A stretch of DNA of 14,437 nt from the NCBI GenBank assembly GCA_002774315.1, contig PEYP01000104.1:1548-15984 (forward strand), given 5' to 3'. The notes under the pieces were generated by a model. The model did not search any database. It saw nothing but the letters and a program-made list of their open reading frames with translations, and was not told the DNA's origin. The position numbers and the translations under genes were made by a program. Each line of letters starts with the position of its first letter. Position 1 is the stretch's first letter. Shown in pieces: positions 1 to 7,069 of this stretch. Origin of the DNA: Candidatus Stahliibacteriota bacterium CG08_land_8_20_14_0_20_40_26 (lineage in GTDB: Bacteria; Hydrothermota; UBA3073).

Positions 1-985
1 TTATATCTAAAATATTCTGCTGCTTCTCTTTAGTATCAGCAAAGGCAATGTCATCTAAACTTCTTACATTATGTTTTATACAGATGCTAGCAATAGATTC
101 AGATACGCCAAGCACCTCTTCTTCACTTGTGCCATCTACTATTATCATTAAATATGCATTACCCTTACAGGGCCAATTCTTATTTAATAGGTTTTCAGTG
201 GGAGGGATAACATCATTTTCAATGAATTCAACTGCTAAAGGTAGAACCTTCTTGCGTATTTCAGGCACAGTCGTTATTGCATCGTCTAAACTATCGTATG
301 GAACAATAAGCGTATACATAACAGGTGATTTTGGTAAAAGACTTATAATCGCTTTAGTTATGACACCCAGTGTTCCTTCAGAACCTATTATTAGATTCAA
401 TAAACTATAACCTGTACTGCTTTTCATATACTTGCCACCCATAGTTACCGTCTCCCCTTGGGGCAAGACGACTTCCAATCCCTTTATATAGTTCCGTATT
501 CCTCCATATTTAACAGCCCTTGCTCCGCTTGCATTCGTGCTGATCAAACCACCAAGTTGAGCACCTTCTTCGCCAGGATGGGGTGGGAAGAAAAGGCCTG
601 CTTTTTCTACTTCAGTATAGAAGTTACCCAATGTCACACCAGCCTCTACCACAGCCAGCATATTATTTCTATCTATTTCAAGAACCCTGTTCATTTTCTC
701 AAGAGACAAGACTATTCCACCATATAATGGAACGCATCCACCACACAAACCAGTTCCACCACCTCTTGGTGTGACCGGAATATTTTCCTCATTGGTAAGT
801 TTTAAAACATCTGCGATTTCTTTGGTGTTTTTTGGCTGTACAACTACTTCCGGCGTCTTTTTCAATGAAGCATCCGCAAGTTCATCACCCATATAGTCAT
901 ACATCTTTTCAGGGTCGCAAATCAGGCTCTCCCCCACTACCCTCTCTAACCTCTTTTTAATCTCTTTATCTATTTTTTTATACAT
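1..985 (-). CDS. FAD-linked oxidase, GlcD / D-lactate dehydrogenase family (partial, 3' end outside window)
   Basis: The reading frame is open from the ATG at 985 to the window edge and gives 328 residues without a stop. The family (VAO/PCMH fold) oxidises 2-hydroxy acids such as glycolate or D-lactate with FAD. Seen: the FAD-binding part at about residues 45-215 with PRGGGTGLCGG (73-83), FFPPHPGEEGAQLGGLISTN (132-151), the NASGARAVKYGG segment and the GSEGTLGVIT motif (201-210); the C-terminal FAD-oxidase domain starts near 220 and is cut. Full family members have about 460 residues, so roughly 130 are missing. A weak purine-rich AAGAAG directly precedes the ATG. A 157-bp gap full of repeats separates it from the glycosyltransferase upstream, so it may not share that promoter. 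The substrate cannot be told from this sequence. Confidence 0.9.
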   Translation of the reverse strand, partial: MYKKIDKEIKKRLERVVGESLICDPEKMYDYMGDELADASLKKTPEVVVQPKNTKEIADVLKLTNEENIPVTPRGGGTGLCGGCVPLYGGIVLSLEKMNRVLEIDRNNMLAVVEAGVTLGNFYTEVEKAGLFFPPHPGEEGAQLGGLISTNASGARAVKYGGIRNYIKGLEVVLPQGETVTMGGKYMKSSTGYSLLNLIIGSEGTLGVITKAIISLLPKSPVMYTLIVPYDSLDDAITTVPEIRKKVLPLAVEFIENDVIPPTENLLNKNWPCKGNAYLMIIVDGTSEEEVLGVSESIASICIKHNVRSLDDIAFADTKEKQQNILDI

Positions 986-999
986 CTTCTTTTACAGAA

Positions 1000-1032
1000 C
1001 ACGAATGTCACGAATCTACGAATTACACGAAT
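1000..1032. repeat. Four spaced copies of ACGAAT
   Basis: CACGAAT or TACGAAT occurs at 1000-1006, 1009-1015, 1017-1023 and 1026-1032, with spacing of 9, 8 and 9 bases. It sits 14 bp upstream of the oxidase start codon. It looks like a fragment of a dispersed intergenic repeat and not an iteron array, because there is no replication gene nearby. Confidence 0.6.
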
Positions 1033-1043
1033 GATTTATTTAT

Positions 1044-1113
1044 TGTAGGCACAAATTTAATTTGTGCTGGCACGATTTAAAATCCTGACTGCCGTCAGGC
1101 AGGCGTGCCTACA
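1044..1113. repeat. 70-bp palindrome-rich element with perfect 9-bp inverted ends
   Basis: The ends TGTAGGCAC (1044-1052) and GTGCCTACA (1105-1113) are perfect inverted repeats. Inside lie three further palindromes: GCACAAATTTAATTTGTGC (1049-1067), CCTGAC-tgcc-GTCAGG (1084-1099) and AGGCA-ggcg-TGCCT (1097-1110). It occupies the gap between the glycosyltransferase and the oxidase. It encodes nothing and resembles a small non-autonomous intergenic repeat; it might also slow or end transcription leaving the glycosyltransferase gene, but there is no clear U-tract on the minus strand. Confidence 0.65.
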
Positions 1114-1120
1114 TTTTTTC

Positions 1121-1139
1121 ACCACAAAGGGCACAAAGA
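1121..1139. repeat. Solitary copy of the inverted end of the 14168-14387 element
   Basis: ACCACAAAGGGCACAAAGA matches the left end of the larger element at 14168-14186 at 16 of 19 positions. It lies just past the stop codon of the glycosyltransferase and beside another palindromic element, as if part of an eroded or truncated repeat. Confidence 0.5.
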
Positions 1140-1142
1140 TTG

Positions 1143-2576
1143 TTAATTTGCAATTCTTTTATTAATCTCTATCCTTCTTTTTGCTGCCATGCGTCTTGCG
1201 AGATTCTTGTTTCTTACCTTTAATTCAGCATCTAAGAGATTGTCTGTATTACCAGGATGTCTTCTATATCTATAAAGCACCTTATGAACCCTTCCCACTT
1301 CATATTTTTCTGACAACTTCAATATCAGGTCATAGTCTTCTGCATACCTACCAAAATTTTCTACATCAAATCTACCAAATTCATCAACTACCTTCTTTCT
1401 CCAAACCCTCACAGCACCTGCACCATCTACCCTCAGGATGTTATTTCTATCGTACTCTAAATGCTTGACTATTCCGAATTCTTTCAATGTCTTACCATTT
1501 TTATCCATTAATTCATAGTAAGAAATTGCCAGACCACACTTCGGATGGGAATCCAAATACTTGACCATATTCTCAAGGGTCTCGGGGCAATACTCATCAT
1601 CAGAATCAAGCTGTGCAATGTATTCACCCCTTGCAGCCTCTATACCGAGATTGAAAGAATAGGCAATAATATTCTTATAATTTTCTATAAGTCTTACTCT
1701 GTTATCTTTCTTCACATACTGTCTTATGATTTCTTTGGTTCTATCTGTACTTCCATTATCTACACAGATGACCTCGAAATCAGTAAGTATCTGATTTAAG
1801 ACACTTTCAATTGCTCTGGATATATAATCTTCCCGGTTGTAGACCGGAATTATAACAGAAACCGTTACTCCATACCCTCTTCCCTTGTCTTGGGCTATCT
1901 CTTTATTTTTATGGGAGAGGTAAATTCCCCGTCTTTTCAGCATAGACTTGAACGCTTCCTCAATTTCTTTTTCTTCTTTTTTTGAGTAGTAAAGATAAGA
2001 AAAACCACCATATTTTCCTTTTCCAGCAAAGTAGAGTTTTGATGCACCGACCTCTCTGGCTTCTACTTCTTCTAATCTGAGATAATAATTATATAGAGGC
2101 TTCCTGAGATGATAAAATCCATATTTATCAGATAACTTGAGATGTAGGTCATATTCATATTGAAAATTATACTTCTCACTCCAGCCACCAACTTCTTCTA
2201 TGCAACTCTTTCTGTAAACCCTTAAGTGCCCAAACTCACACCTCTCAGTCCAGTCACCATCGTAATCTCTAAGAATTCTCTCCTTCTTTGTTCCATCAGG
2301 ATAGACCTCAAAATAATCCGAGTATGCCATAGCCATATCTTCTTTTTTATCCAGACTTGCCACCATTTCTTCATAGGCAGTCGGAAGTAGTTCAATGCCT
2401 GAAAATATAGTAAAATATTCCCCCTTAAAAGAGTTTATACCCTCATTCAACATTTCTGGAATATTTTTAAAATCCTCTGGCTTTAGCCGTATAATCTCAA
2501 TACTCTTTAACGATTGACTTTTAATAGTATCTATTTTGTTAGTATCATTGTATACCAATACAGATAGTTTAACCAT
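1143..2576 (-). CDS. Tandem-domain family 2 glycosyltransferase, first domain degenerate
   Basis: The protein has 477 residues from the chosen start. The C-terminal domain (about 237-457) is a canonical GT2 (GT-A fold): VSVIIPVYN at its start, VICVDNGSTD, and the metal/nucleotide-sugar motif DSDD at 324-327. The N-terminal half (about 1-165) aligns with it along its length: GEYFTIFSGIELLP matches GEYIAQLDSDDEYCP, and the later stretches ending in KLSDKYGFYHLRKPLYNYYLR-type and KLSEKYEVGRVHKVLYRYRRH-type sequences correspond. The first domain lacks the acidic DxD-like motif, so it is probably non-catalytic. No membrane helix or signal peptide is seen, so it acts in the cytosol, probably on a surface glycan; the sugar is unknown. 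An ATG at 2600 is possible, but 2576 is preferred because GGGAGG lies just before it and because 2600 falls inside the predicted promoter. Confidence 0.88.
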   Translation of the reverse strand: MVKLSVLVYNDTNKIDTIKSQSLKSIEIIRLKPEDFKNIPEMLNEGINSFKGEYFTIFSGIELLPTAYEEMVASLDKKEDMAMAYSDYFEVYPDGTKKERILRDYDGDWTERCEFGHLRVYRKSCIEEVGGWSEKYNFQYEYDLHLKLSDKYGFYHLRKPLYNYYLRLEEVEAREVGASKLYFAGKGKYGGFSYLYYSKKEEKEIEEAFKSMLKRRGIYLSHKNKEIAQDKGRGYGVTVSVIIPVYNREDYISRAIESVLNQILTDFEVICVDNGSTDRTKEIIRQYVKKDNRVRLIENYKNIIAYSFNLGIEAARGEYIAQLDSDDEYCPETLENMVKYLDSHPKCGLAISYYELMDKNGKTLKEFGIVKHLEYDRNNILRVDGAGAVRVWRKKVVDEFGRFDVENFGRYAEDYDLILKLSEKYEVGRVHKVLYRYRRHPGNTDNLLDAELKVRNKNLARRMAAKRRIEINKRIAN

Positions 2577-2580
2577 AACG

Positions 2581-2586
2581 CCTCCC
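2581..2586 (-). promoter_or_regulatory. Ribosome binding site deciding the glycosyltransferase start
   Basis: On the minus strand GGGAGG is followed by CGTT and the ATG at 2576. The in-frame ATG at 2600 has only a poor AGG before it. Confidence 0.7.
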
Positions 2587-2606
2587 GGTATAATGTTCAT
2601 TATACC
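2587..2606. promoter_or_regulatory. Perfect 20-bp palindrome overlapping the -10 box (possible operator)
   Basis: GGTATAATGTTCATTATACC has perfect 9-bp arms around a TT centre. It covers the predicted -10 hexamer and the expected transcription start of the glycosyltransferase gene, and it ends directly at the ribosome binding site. The position suits a dimeric repressor site, but the symmetry may partly reflect a chance double TATAAT. Confidence 0.45.
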
Positions 2607-2626
2607 TGATTACACCGATTTACCAA
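2599..2626 (-). promoter_or_regulatory. Predicted sigma70-type promoter of the glycosyltransferase
   Basis: On the minus strand TTGGTA (2626-2621, 4 of 6 to consensus) is followed by a 16-bp spacer and a perfect TATAAT (2604-2599). Transcription would start near 2592, giving a very short leader that contains the GGGAGG site. Confidence 0.5.
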
Positions 2627-2635
2627 CGAGAACTT

Positions 2636-2671
2636 AATCTGTGGAATCTTGTTTTTTTAATCTGTGAAATC
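2636..2671. repeat. Short direct repeat AATCTGTG[G/A]AATC
   Basis: Two 13-bp copies with one mismatch lie 23 bp apart in the gap between the spoIID-like gene and the glycosyltransferase, separated by a T-tract. They look like a remnant of a dispersed intergenic repeat. Confidence 0.5.
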
Positions 2672-2692
2672 AAGCATCGTTATGGGATGCTT
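2672..2692 (-). terminator. Hairpin directly after the spoIID-like stop codon, possible terminator
   Basis: AAGCATC and GATGCTT form a 7-bp stem with a 7-nt loop, starting at the base after the TAA. On the minus strand it is followed by only a weak T-rich run, so intrinsic termination is uncertain. Its place at the end of the long operon and just before a separate predicted promoter supports the idea. Confidence 0.4.
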
Positions 2693-4177
2693 TTAATAAA
2701 TCTTTTCGATTTTAGTGCCTTTATAATAATGTTTAAGAATTTCGTCGTATTTGATCCCGTTATATGCCATAATAGATGCACCTATTTGGCACACACCAAC
2801 ACCATGACCCCATCCTGCTCCATATAAAGTAATAGATTTCTCGTCCTTTTTCACATAAAAACAGGAACTTAAAAGACAACTCGGAGACAGTGCCATTCTT
2901 ATTGACAGTTCACTCCGAATCCGGAATGTAGATTTGGTTCCCTTCACTTCAAGAAGCATTATGCGACCCGAATTACCTCTTTTGAGTGGTACAATATCAA
3001 TTAATGTATCTATATCTCTGCCTGTTTTCTTTTTTATAATCTCTTTAATCTCATTGTTGGTATAGGTTACCTTCCATCTGAAACCTTCAACATTCTTTAA
3101 ATAATCAGGGATTTTCCGGTTTATAATATTACACCACGCATCTGGCATTAAGTCTATAAATTTCCTTGCATTCTCCTCTGATGTGGCAGGATAAAATCTA
3201 ATGACCTCATCTGGCTTTTTTGCATCAATTATTGTTGAAAGATATGAAATCTTTTCTCCAAACCACACATTCTGGTAATCCTCCGTGATCCCTCCACAGA
3301 TTGCAGCATACCTTGTATCACATATTTCTTTGCCATATTTGAGAACTTCTCCTCTTGTAAGAGAACAAGCCTCTTTAGCACGAGGTGTCTCTCTCACAAG
3401 CCCTTTATAATTTTGACAGTGATCATTATTACAGAGGTCATACGAGTCGTTAAAATGATGTTTTCCAATGGTTGCAAAAACAGTTCCGCGGGCGATTACA
3501 GTCTGTGCCTTCAAAAGTTCTAATGGGGAATCCGGGTTTGACTCAGAGGAATTTACACTTGCCAGATAATCTTCTACGGGTAATTCATTTATTGCAACAA
3601 GCCCTCCATAATTATTTACTCTGAATTCTAACCACTCTTTAAAGCTCTGTGTCTCTTTATGTTCAAAGTGAAATCCCTCTCCAACCAGGACATCAAAAAT
3701 GGTCATTGGATGCGTTGATTTTATCCTTATTATGTCACCTTCTACAATTTTCATACCTTTTAAATTGCTAATCTTTACTATACCGCCTTTTTCTCCAATA
3801 AAATCTTCAATTATGGATATTCCATTTGTTTTTTCAAACGCTTCTTCCGCTATCTCCCTCTTTTCAAAATCACCGATACATATCCAATATTTCCTATTAT
3901 CACTTATTACCTTGCCAGAAAACTCTACTCTTTTGCCCACTCGTATTATTTTATATTTTTCCATCTCACTCGGATTAGCAATATCTTCCAGTTCCTTTGT
4001 TACTACCCTATAAACAACTTTTGGGGTTTTTGACTGCAGAACCTTGACTTCCAACTCCTTATCGCCGCTTATATGTACTTCTTTATCTCCTGCATATATA
4101 TAAGAATTCTCCAAAAGAGATATTTTTATTTTTTGGGCGTTTTGAACAACTCCCACTCTTATTATTGGTGACTCCAT
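2693..4177 (-). CDS. SpoIID/LytB-domain protein, probable peptidoglycan lytic enzyme
   Basis: The 494-residue protein carries a SpoIID domain at about 188-490. The family includes the lytic transglycosylase of engulfment and amidase enhancers, acting on denuded glycan strands. Seen: INELPVEDYLASVNSSES with Glu212 at the family's catalytic position, LKAQTVIARGTVFA (222-235), the C249/H253/C254 cluster next to QNYKG that suits a metal site, RYAAICGGITEDYQNVW, and the terminal GAGWGHGVGVCQIGASIMA. Residues about 94-130 (YWICIGDFEKREIAEEAFEK) look SPOR-like. No signal peptide is visible at the chosen start, which is odd for a wall enzyme. That start has a strong GAGGAGG seven bases upstream and overlaps the preceding gene by 16 bp, which indicates translational coupling. 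SpoIID domains are common in non-sporulating bacteria. Confidence 0.88.
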   Translation of the reverse strand: MESPIIRVGVVQNAQKIKISLLENSYIYAGDKEVHISGDKELEVKVLQSKTPKVVYRVVTKELEDIANPSEMEKYKIIRVGKRVEFSGKVISDNRKYWICIGDFEKREIAEEAFEKTNGISIIEDFIGEKGGIVKISNLKGMKIVEGDIIRIKSTHPMTIFDVLVGEGFHFEHKETQSFKEWLEFRVNNYGGLVAINELPVEDYLASVNSSESNPDSPLELLKAQTVIARGTVFATIGKHHFNDSYDLCNNDHCQNYKGLVRETPRAKEACSLTRGEVLKYGKEICDTRYAAICGGITEDYQNVWFGEKISYLSTIIDAKKPDEVIRFYPATSEENARKFIDLMPDAWCNIINRKIPDYLKNVEGFRWKVTYTNNEIKEIIKKKTGRDIDTLIDIVPLKRGNSGRIMLLEVKGTKSTFRIRSELSIRMALSPSCLLSSCFYVKKDEKSITLYGAGWGHGVGVCQIGASIMAYNGIKYDEILKHYYKGTKIEKIY

Positions 4178-5979
4178 TCTTCTATCCTCCTCTCTAATTC
4201 CCTCTGAAATACTACTCTCTTTGAATTCAGATCCAACTTGCCATATTCAACTAAATGAGGTTGTATGATTTTATCTACTTTCAGGAAAATAATACCAAGT
4301 GATGTCCTGATTTCTCTTAGCTCATTTTCTTCCATTTCATCCAGGGCTTTTGTTATCTGGTCATCTTTATCCAATGTTGTAAATCCGCAATCTCCTCCTA
4401 ATGGTTTTTTTGAGTTTTCAGAATATCTCCTTGCAACAGTCGGGAAACTATGTAATTTTAAGGCAGTCCTTACCAATGTTACCTTGGAAAACGCCTTGAT
4501 CTTACCCCAGAATGACGAAGGTATAGATACATAGATACTACTGTATCTGACCAATTTTGGTGAGAGAACAATTTCACTATCCTCAATTTTAGTCTCTTTA
4601 TATACCTCGTTATTTATTTTTTCAATAAGGTTGACTTCGTCTGCCTGTTCTTTTAGAAAGTCGTTATAGGTTTTTCCATTATCACGCAGACATTTGAAAA
4701 ACTCCGATGTTGAGGTAAACGAATCCTCAATATTTTTTATCCATCTATTCTCTTTCTTGCTCTTATCTACTCTTTCAGGTTCCCGTGGAAACCTGGGAAC
4801 TAATGCAGGGATGGAAAATAGTTTACTTTTGATCCGAGACAAATATTTTTTCTCCTCAAAACAAGGCTTGCCCATAAACAGAACAAAACCGTCAATGTCT
4901 AAACCTCTTCCTAATTTTATCTCTTTTATTATCTCATCGGAAGTTTTTAAATAGGCACCAAGGCCTGTATAGACACATTTATTTGTTGTAAGATAACTCG
5001 CCATTAATTTCCCTACATATTCCAAATTTCCACCATACGCCATTGGAATAGTGATATCTAATGGCCATTTCCTCCATCTTTGACCACACCATTTATATGC
5101 TGTTCCCGGATCTGGGAAAACTGCTGCGGAAACAATTACTTCTGGTTTCTCTTTCTCTATTCCCTCTACTACCATCTCTACTAATTCTTTTATACTTTCT
5201 GACCTCTCTTCATTCCACATAATAAAATGATACATATTCCATCTATCAAGAATGCTACCATCTCTTTTTACAAGCGAAGAGGGTTCATAGTAATGCGCGT
5301 TTCGAGAAATCATCAATGGGTCAACCGGATAATCGCTCTTCCGAGGGAAAAACAGCCCTACCGGATATCGCACAAAATCAAAGTGTACACCATCCACATC
5401 ATAATTTCTTGTCACCTCCATAAATATGTTATATATCCAGTCCTTTACTTCTTTCTTCCCTGCATCAAGATACATACCCTCAACTCTATGCCATATCATA
5501 TCATCTTTTGTGTATTCAGCCATAGATTTACCATTGTCATCAATTAAAAACCAATCAGGATGTTGATAAAGAATATGCTTACTTGCCTTTGGTAACGCCT
5601 CTCTTGACCAGACAATGTAAGTATTAATCCATGCATGGACTTCTAATCCCTTTTTATGAGCTTCTTCTATAATATCTTTAAGTGGATCGAATAATGAATC
5701 GGTTAAGTTCTCGGAGCGAGGTAAAATATCAGAATTGTAATATGCATATCCACCAACCACAATCTGGACAAAAAGCATATTAAAATTGTTCTCCTTCGCG
5801 GTCTCAACAATCTTTCTTATGTTATCGGGAGATGCTATCTGGTATGCTATAACCCATATCCCTCTTCCCTCTGTTACCTTGGAAGGTGGCTGGATAACTC
5901 TCTTAGGTAAGCAACCTACGGTCATAAGGATAGCAATTACCAGTATGATGAAATAGCCTTTCTTACAAACCCATCGCAT
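4162..5979 (-). CDS. Lipoprotein: GHL10 glycosidase-like domain fused to a SurA/parvulin-like domain
   Basis: The 605-residue protein starts with MRWVCKKGYF, a hydrophobic stretch and a lipobox-like MTVGC with Cys23, so it is probably membrane-anchored outside the cytoplasm. Residues about 38-370 are a GHL10-type (DUF187) TIM-barrel: GIWVIAYQIA, GLEVHAWINTYIVW, HPDWFLIDDNGK, and DGVHFDFVRYP with Asp201 as likely catalytic or binding acid. Residues about 410-470 resemble the N-domain helices of SurA (LRDNGKTYNDFLKEQ, NLIEKINNEVY). Residues about 476-570 resemble a PpiC rotamase (FPTVARRYSENS, PLGGDCGF, SLGIIFLKVDK). The usual rotamase histidines appear replaced (SSIYV, LGIIFL), so that part may be a chaperone and not an enzyme. 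AAGGAG lies about 10 bases before the ATG; the gene overlaps murQ by 43 bp and the next gene by 16 bp. Confidence 0.85.
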   Translation of the reverse strand: MRWVCKKGYFIILVIAILMTVGCLPKRVIQPPSKVTEGRGIWVIAYQIASPDNIRKIVETAKENNFNMLFVQIVVGGYAYYNSDILPRSENLTDSLFDPLKDIIEEAHKKGLEVHAWINTYIVWSREALPKASKHILYQHPDWFLIDDNGKSMAEYTKDDMIWHRVEGMYLDAGKKEVKDWIYNIFMEVTRNYDVDGVHFDFVRYPVGLFFPRKSDYPVDPLMISRNAHYYEPSSLVKRDGSILDRWNMYHFIMWNEERSESIKELVEMVVEGIEKEKPEVIVSAAVFPDPGTAYKWCGQRWRKWPLDITIPMAYGGNLEYVGKLMASYLTTNKCVYTGLGAYLKTSDEIIKEIKLGRGLDIDGFVLFMGKPCFEEKKYLSRIKSKLFSIPALVPRFPREPERVDKSKKENRWIKNIEDSFTSTSEFFKCLRDNGKTYNDFLKEQADEVNLIEKINNEVYKETKIEDSEIVLSPKLVRYSSIYVSIPSSFWGKIKAFSKVTLVRTALKLHSFPTVARRYSENSKKPLGGDCGFTTLDKDDQITKALDEMEENELREIRTSLGIIFLKVDKIIQPHLVEYGKLDLNSKRVVFQRELERRIEEWSHQ

Positions 5980-6851
5980 TTTTCTAATCTCTCCTTTGCT
6001 GTTTTGTAATCCACATTTGCAAGAATCATTACTATGGCTGTTTTCGTATTGTATTTTGCCTCTTTTAGAACCCTTGATGCCTTATCATATTCTACTCCTG
6101 TAACAATCATAATTGTCTTTTTCGCCCTTTCAATCAATTTTTCACTTGTAGGCTGTAGGTCTACCATCATATTCTCATATACCTTCCCGATCTTTATCAT
6201 TGATGCAGTTGTCAACATATTAAGGACAAGTTTTGTGGCTGTGCCAGCTTTCATTCTTGTAGAACCCATAATCACCTCAGGACCGGTAACAGGACAAATA
6301 GCAACATCACAGGGAACTTTCAACTTATCCCTTGGGGTTGCGGTTATATATATCGTCTTTGCCCCTCTTTTTCTTGCTTCTTCAATTGCTCCTATAACAT
6401 AAGGCGTCCGCTTACATGCGGTAATACCAACTACCGTATCAAGGTTAGTTACCTCCTTTTCTTCTATAGCCCTTGCTCCATCCGTTTTTTTATCCTCTGC
6501 ACCTTCCACTGCTCGAACAAGGGCACCGTATCCTCCTGCAATAATTCCTTGAATCTGTTCTGGAGAAGTCCCAAAAGTAGGTGGACATTCGGCCGCGTCA
6601 AGCACACCAAGTCTTCCAGATGTGCCTGCGCCGACATAAATTAGTCTTCCACCCTGTTTAAGTGATTCCGCTATCATCTCCACACCCTTTGCAATATAGG
6701 GAATCTCGTCTGCCACTATGGGTGCTACTTTCCTGTCTTCGTTATTGATAGCAACCAGAATCTCCTCTATGGATTTTGAATCTATATCCATTGTATCAGG
6801 ATTTATCTGTTCTGTTATTATATTCTTGAGTTCATCAAAAAGTTTTTTCAT
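5937..6851 (-). CDS. murQ: N-acetylmuramic acid 6-phosphate etherase
   Basis: MurQ removes the D-lactyl ether from MurNAc-6-phosphate to give GlcNAc-6-phosphate and D-lactate in the cytosol, a step of cell-wall recycling. The 304 residues are full family length. Seen: N-terminal TEQINPDTMDID, the SIS-domain phosphosugar loop YVGAGTSGRLGVLDAAECPP with Glu88, GAED with Glu119 (these match the two catalytic glutamates of the E. coli enzyme at 89 and 120), and GSTRMKAGTATKLVLNML. The start codon lacks a normal ribosome binding site; instead a perfect 8-bp hairpin abuts the ATG and a copy of the 209-bp element fills the space upstream. The gene shares 43 bp with the GHL10 lipoprotein gene. No phosphotransferase or MurNAc kinase is in view, so the source of MurNAc-6-phosphate is unknown. 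Confidence 0.95.
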   Translation of the reverse strand: MKKLFDELKNIITEQINPDTMDIDSKSIEEILVAINNEDRKVAPIVADEIPYIAKGVEMIAESLKQGGRLIYVGAGTSGRLGVLDAAECPPTFGTSPEQIQGIIAGGYGALVRAVEGAEDKKTDGARAIEEKEVTNLDTVVGITACKRTPYVIGAIEEARKRGAKTIYITATPRDKLKVPCDVAICPVTGPEVIMGSTRMKAGTATKLVLNMLTTASMIKIGKVYENMMVDLQPTSEKLIERAKKTIMIVTGVEYDKASRVLKEAKYNTKTAIVMILANVDYKTAKERLEKCDGFVRKAISSYW

Positions 6852-6874
6852 AAGTCTAAATATGTGTTAGACTT
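6852..6874 (-). promoter_or_regulatory. Perfect 8-bp hairpin abutting the murQ start codon
   Basis: AAGTCTAA and TTAGACTT pair around a 7-nt loop, and the stem ends at the base before the ATG. No Shine-Dalgarno sequence is visible, so the structure could influence initiation. At the other copy of the repeat the matching arm is broken by sequence differences. Confidence 0.5.
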
Positions 6875-7066
6875 TGAAACCGCTAATAAACGCCGATACC
6901 ATAAATTCGAAATCCTAATTTCTAAATTCTAAACAAATCCCAAATTCAAAATTCCAATATTTCAAACTGTTTGGAATTTGTAAAATTGGAGAATTAGAAT
7001 TTGTTTAGAGTTTAGGATTTCGTGATTAGAATTTCTCATATTTGTCTGCGTTCATCTGCGGTTAAT
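6858..7066. repeat. 209-bp hairpin-forming intergenic element, copy A
   Basis: It matches 8510-8718 base for base with no gaps and five mismatches (97.6%). From about 6876 to 7066 it is one long imperfect inverted repeat: the ends ACCGCTAATAAACGCCGAT and the complement of ATCTGCGTTCATCTGCGGT pair, and the centre ATTTCAAAC-T-GTTTGGAAT is a dyad at 6968. It holds no ORF of note. It begins 3 bp after the stop of the 202-residue membrane protein and ends 6 bp before the murQ ATG, so it lies inside the operon and would be transcribed as a large hairpin, in the manner of ERIC- or MITE-like elements. Confidence 0.9.
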
Positions 7067-7069
7067 ACA

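Noticed and set aside
48..774. Plus-strand ORFs at 48-410, 458-727 and 583-774
   Set aside because: They lie opposite the clear FAD-linked oxidase frame, which is open on the minus strand from 985 to the edge with full family motifs.
1000..1032. ACGAAT repeats as replication iterons
   Set aside because: There is no initiator gene or AT-rich unwinding region with it, and similar sequence is better explained as a dispersed repeat fragment.
1097..1119. Plus-strand intrinsic terminator (AGGCA-ggcg-TGCCT then T-rich run)
   Set aside because: No plus-strand gene is upstream to be terminated, and the stem is already explained by the inverted ends of the 70-bp element.
2693..4177. Evidence that the organism forms endospores
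   Set aside because: SpoIID/LytB domains are widespread in non-sporulating bacteria, and no other sporulation gene is present.
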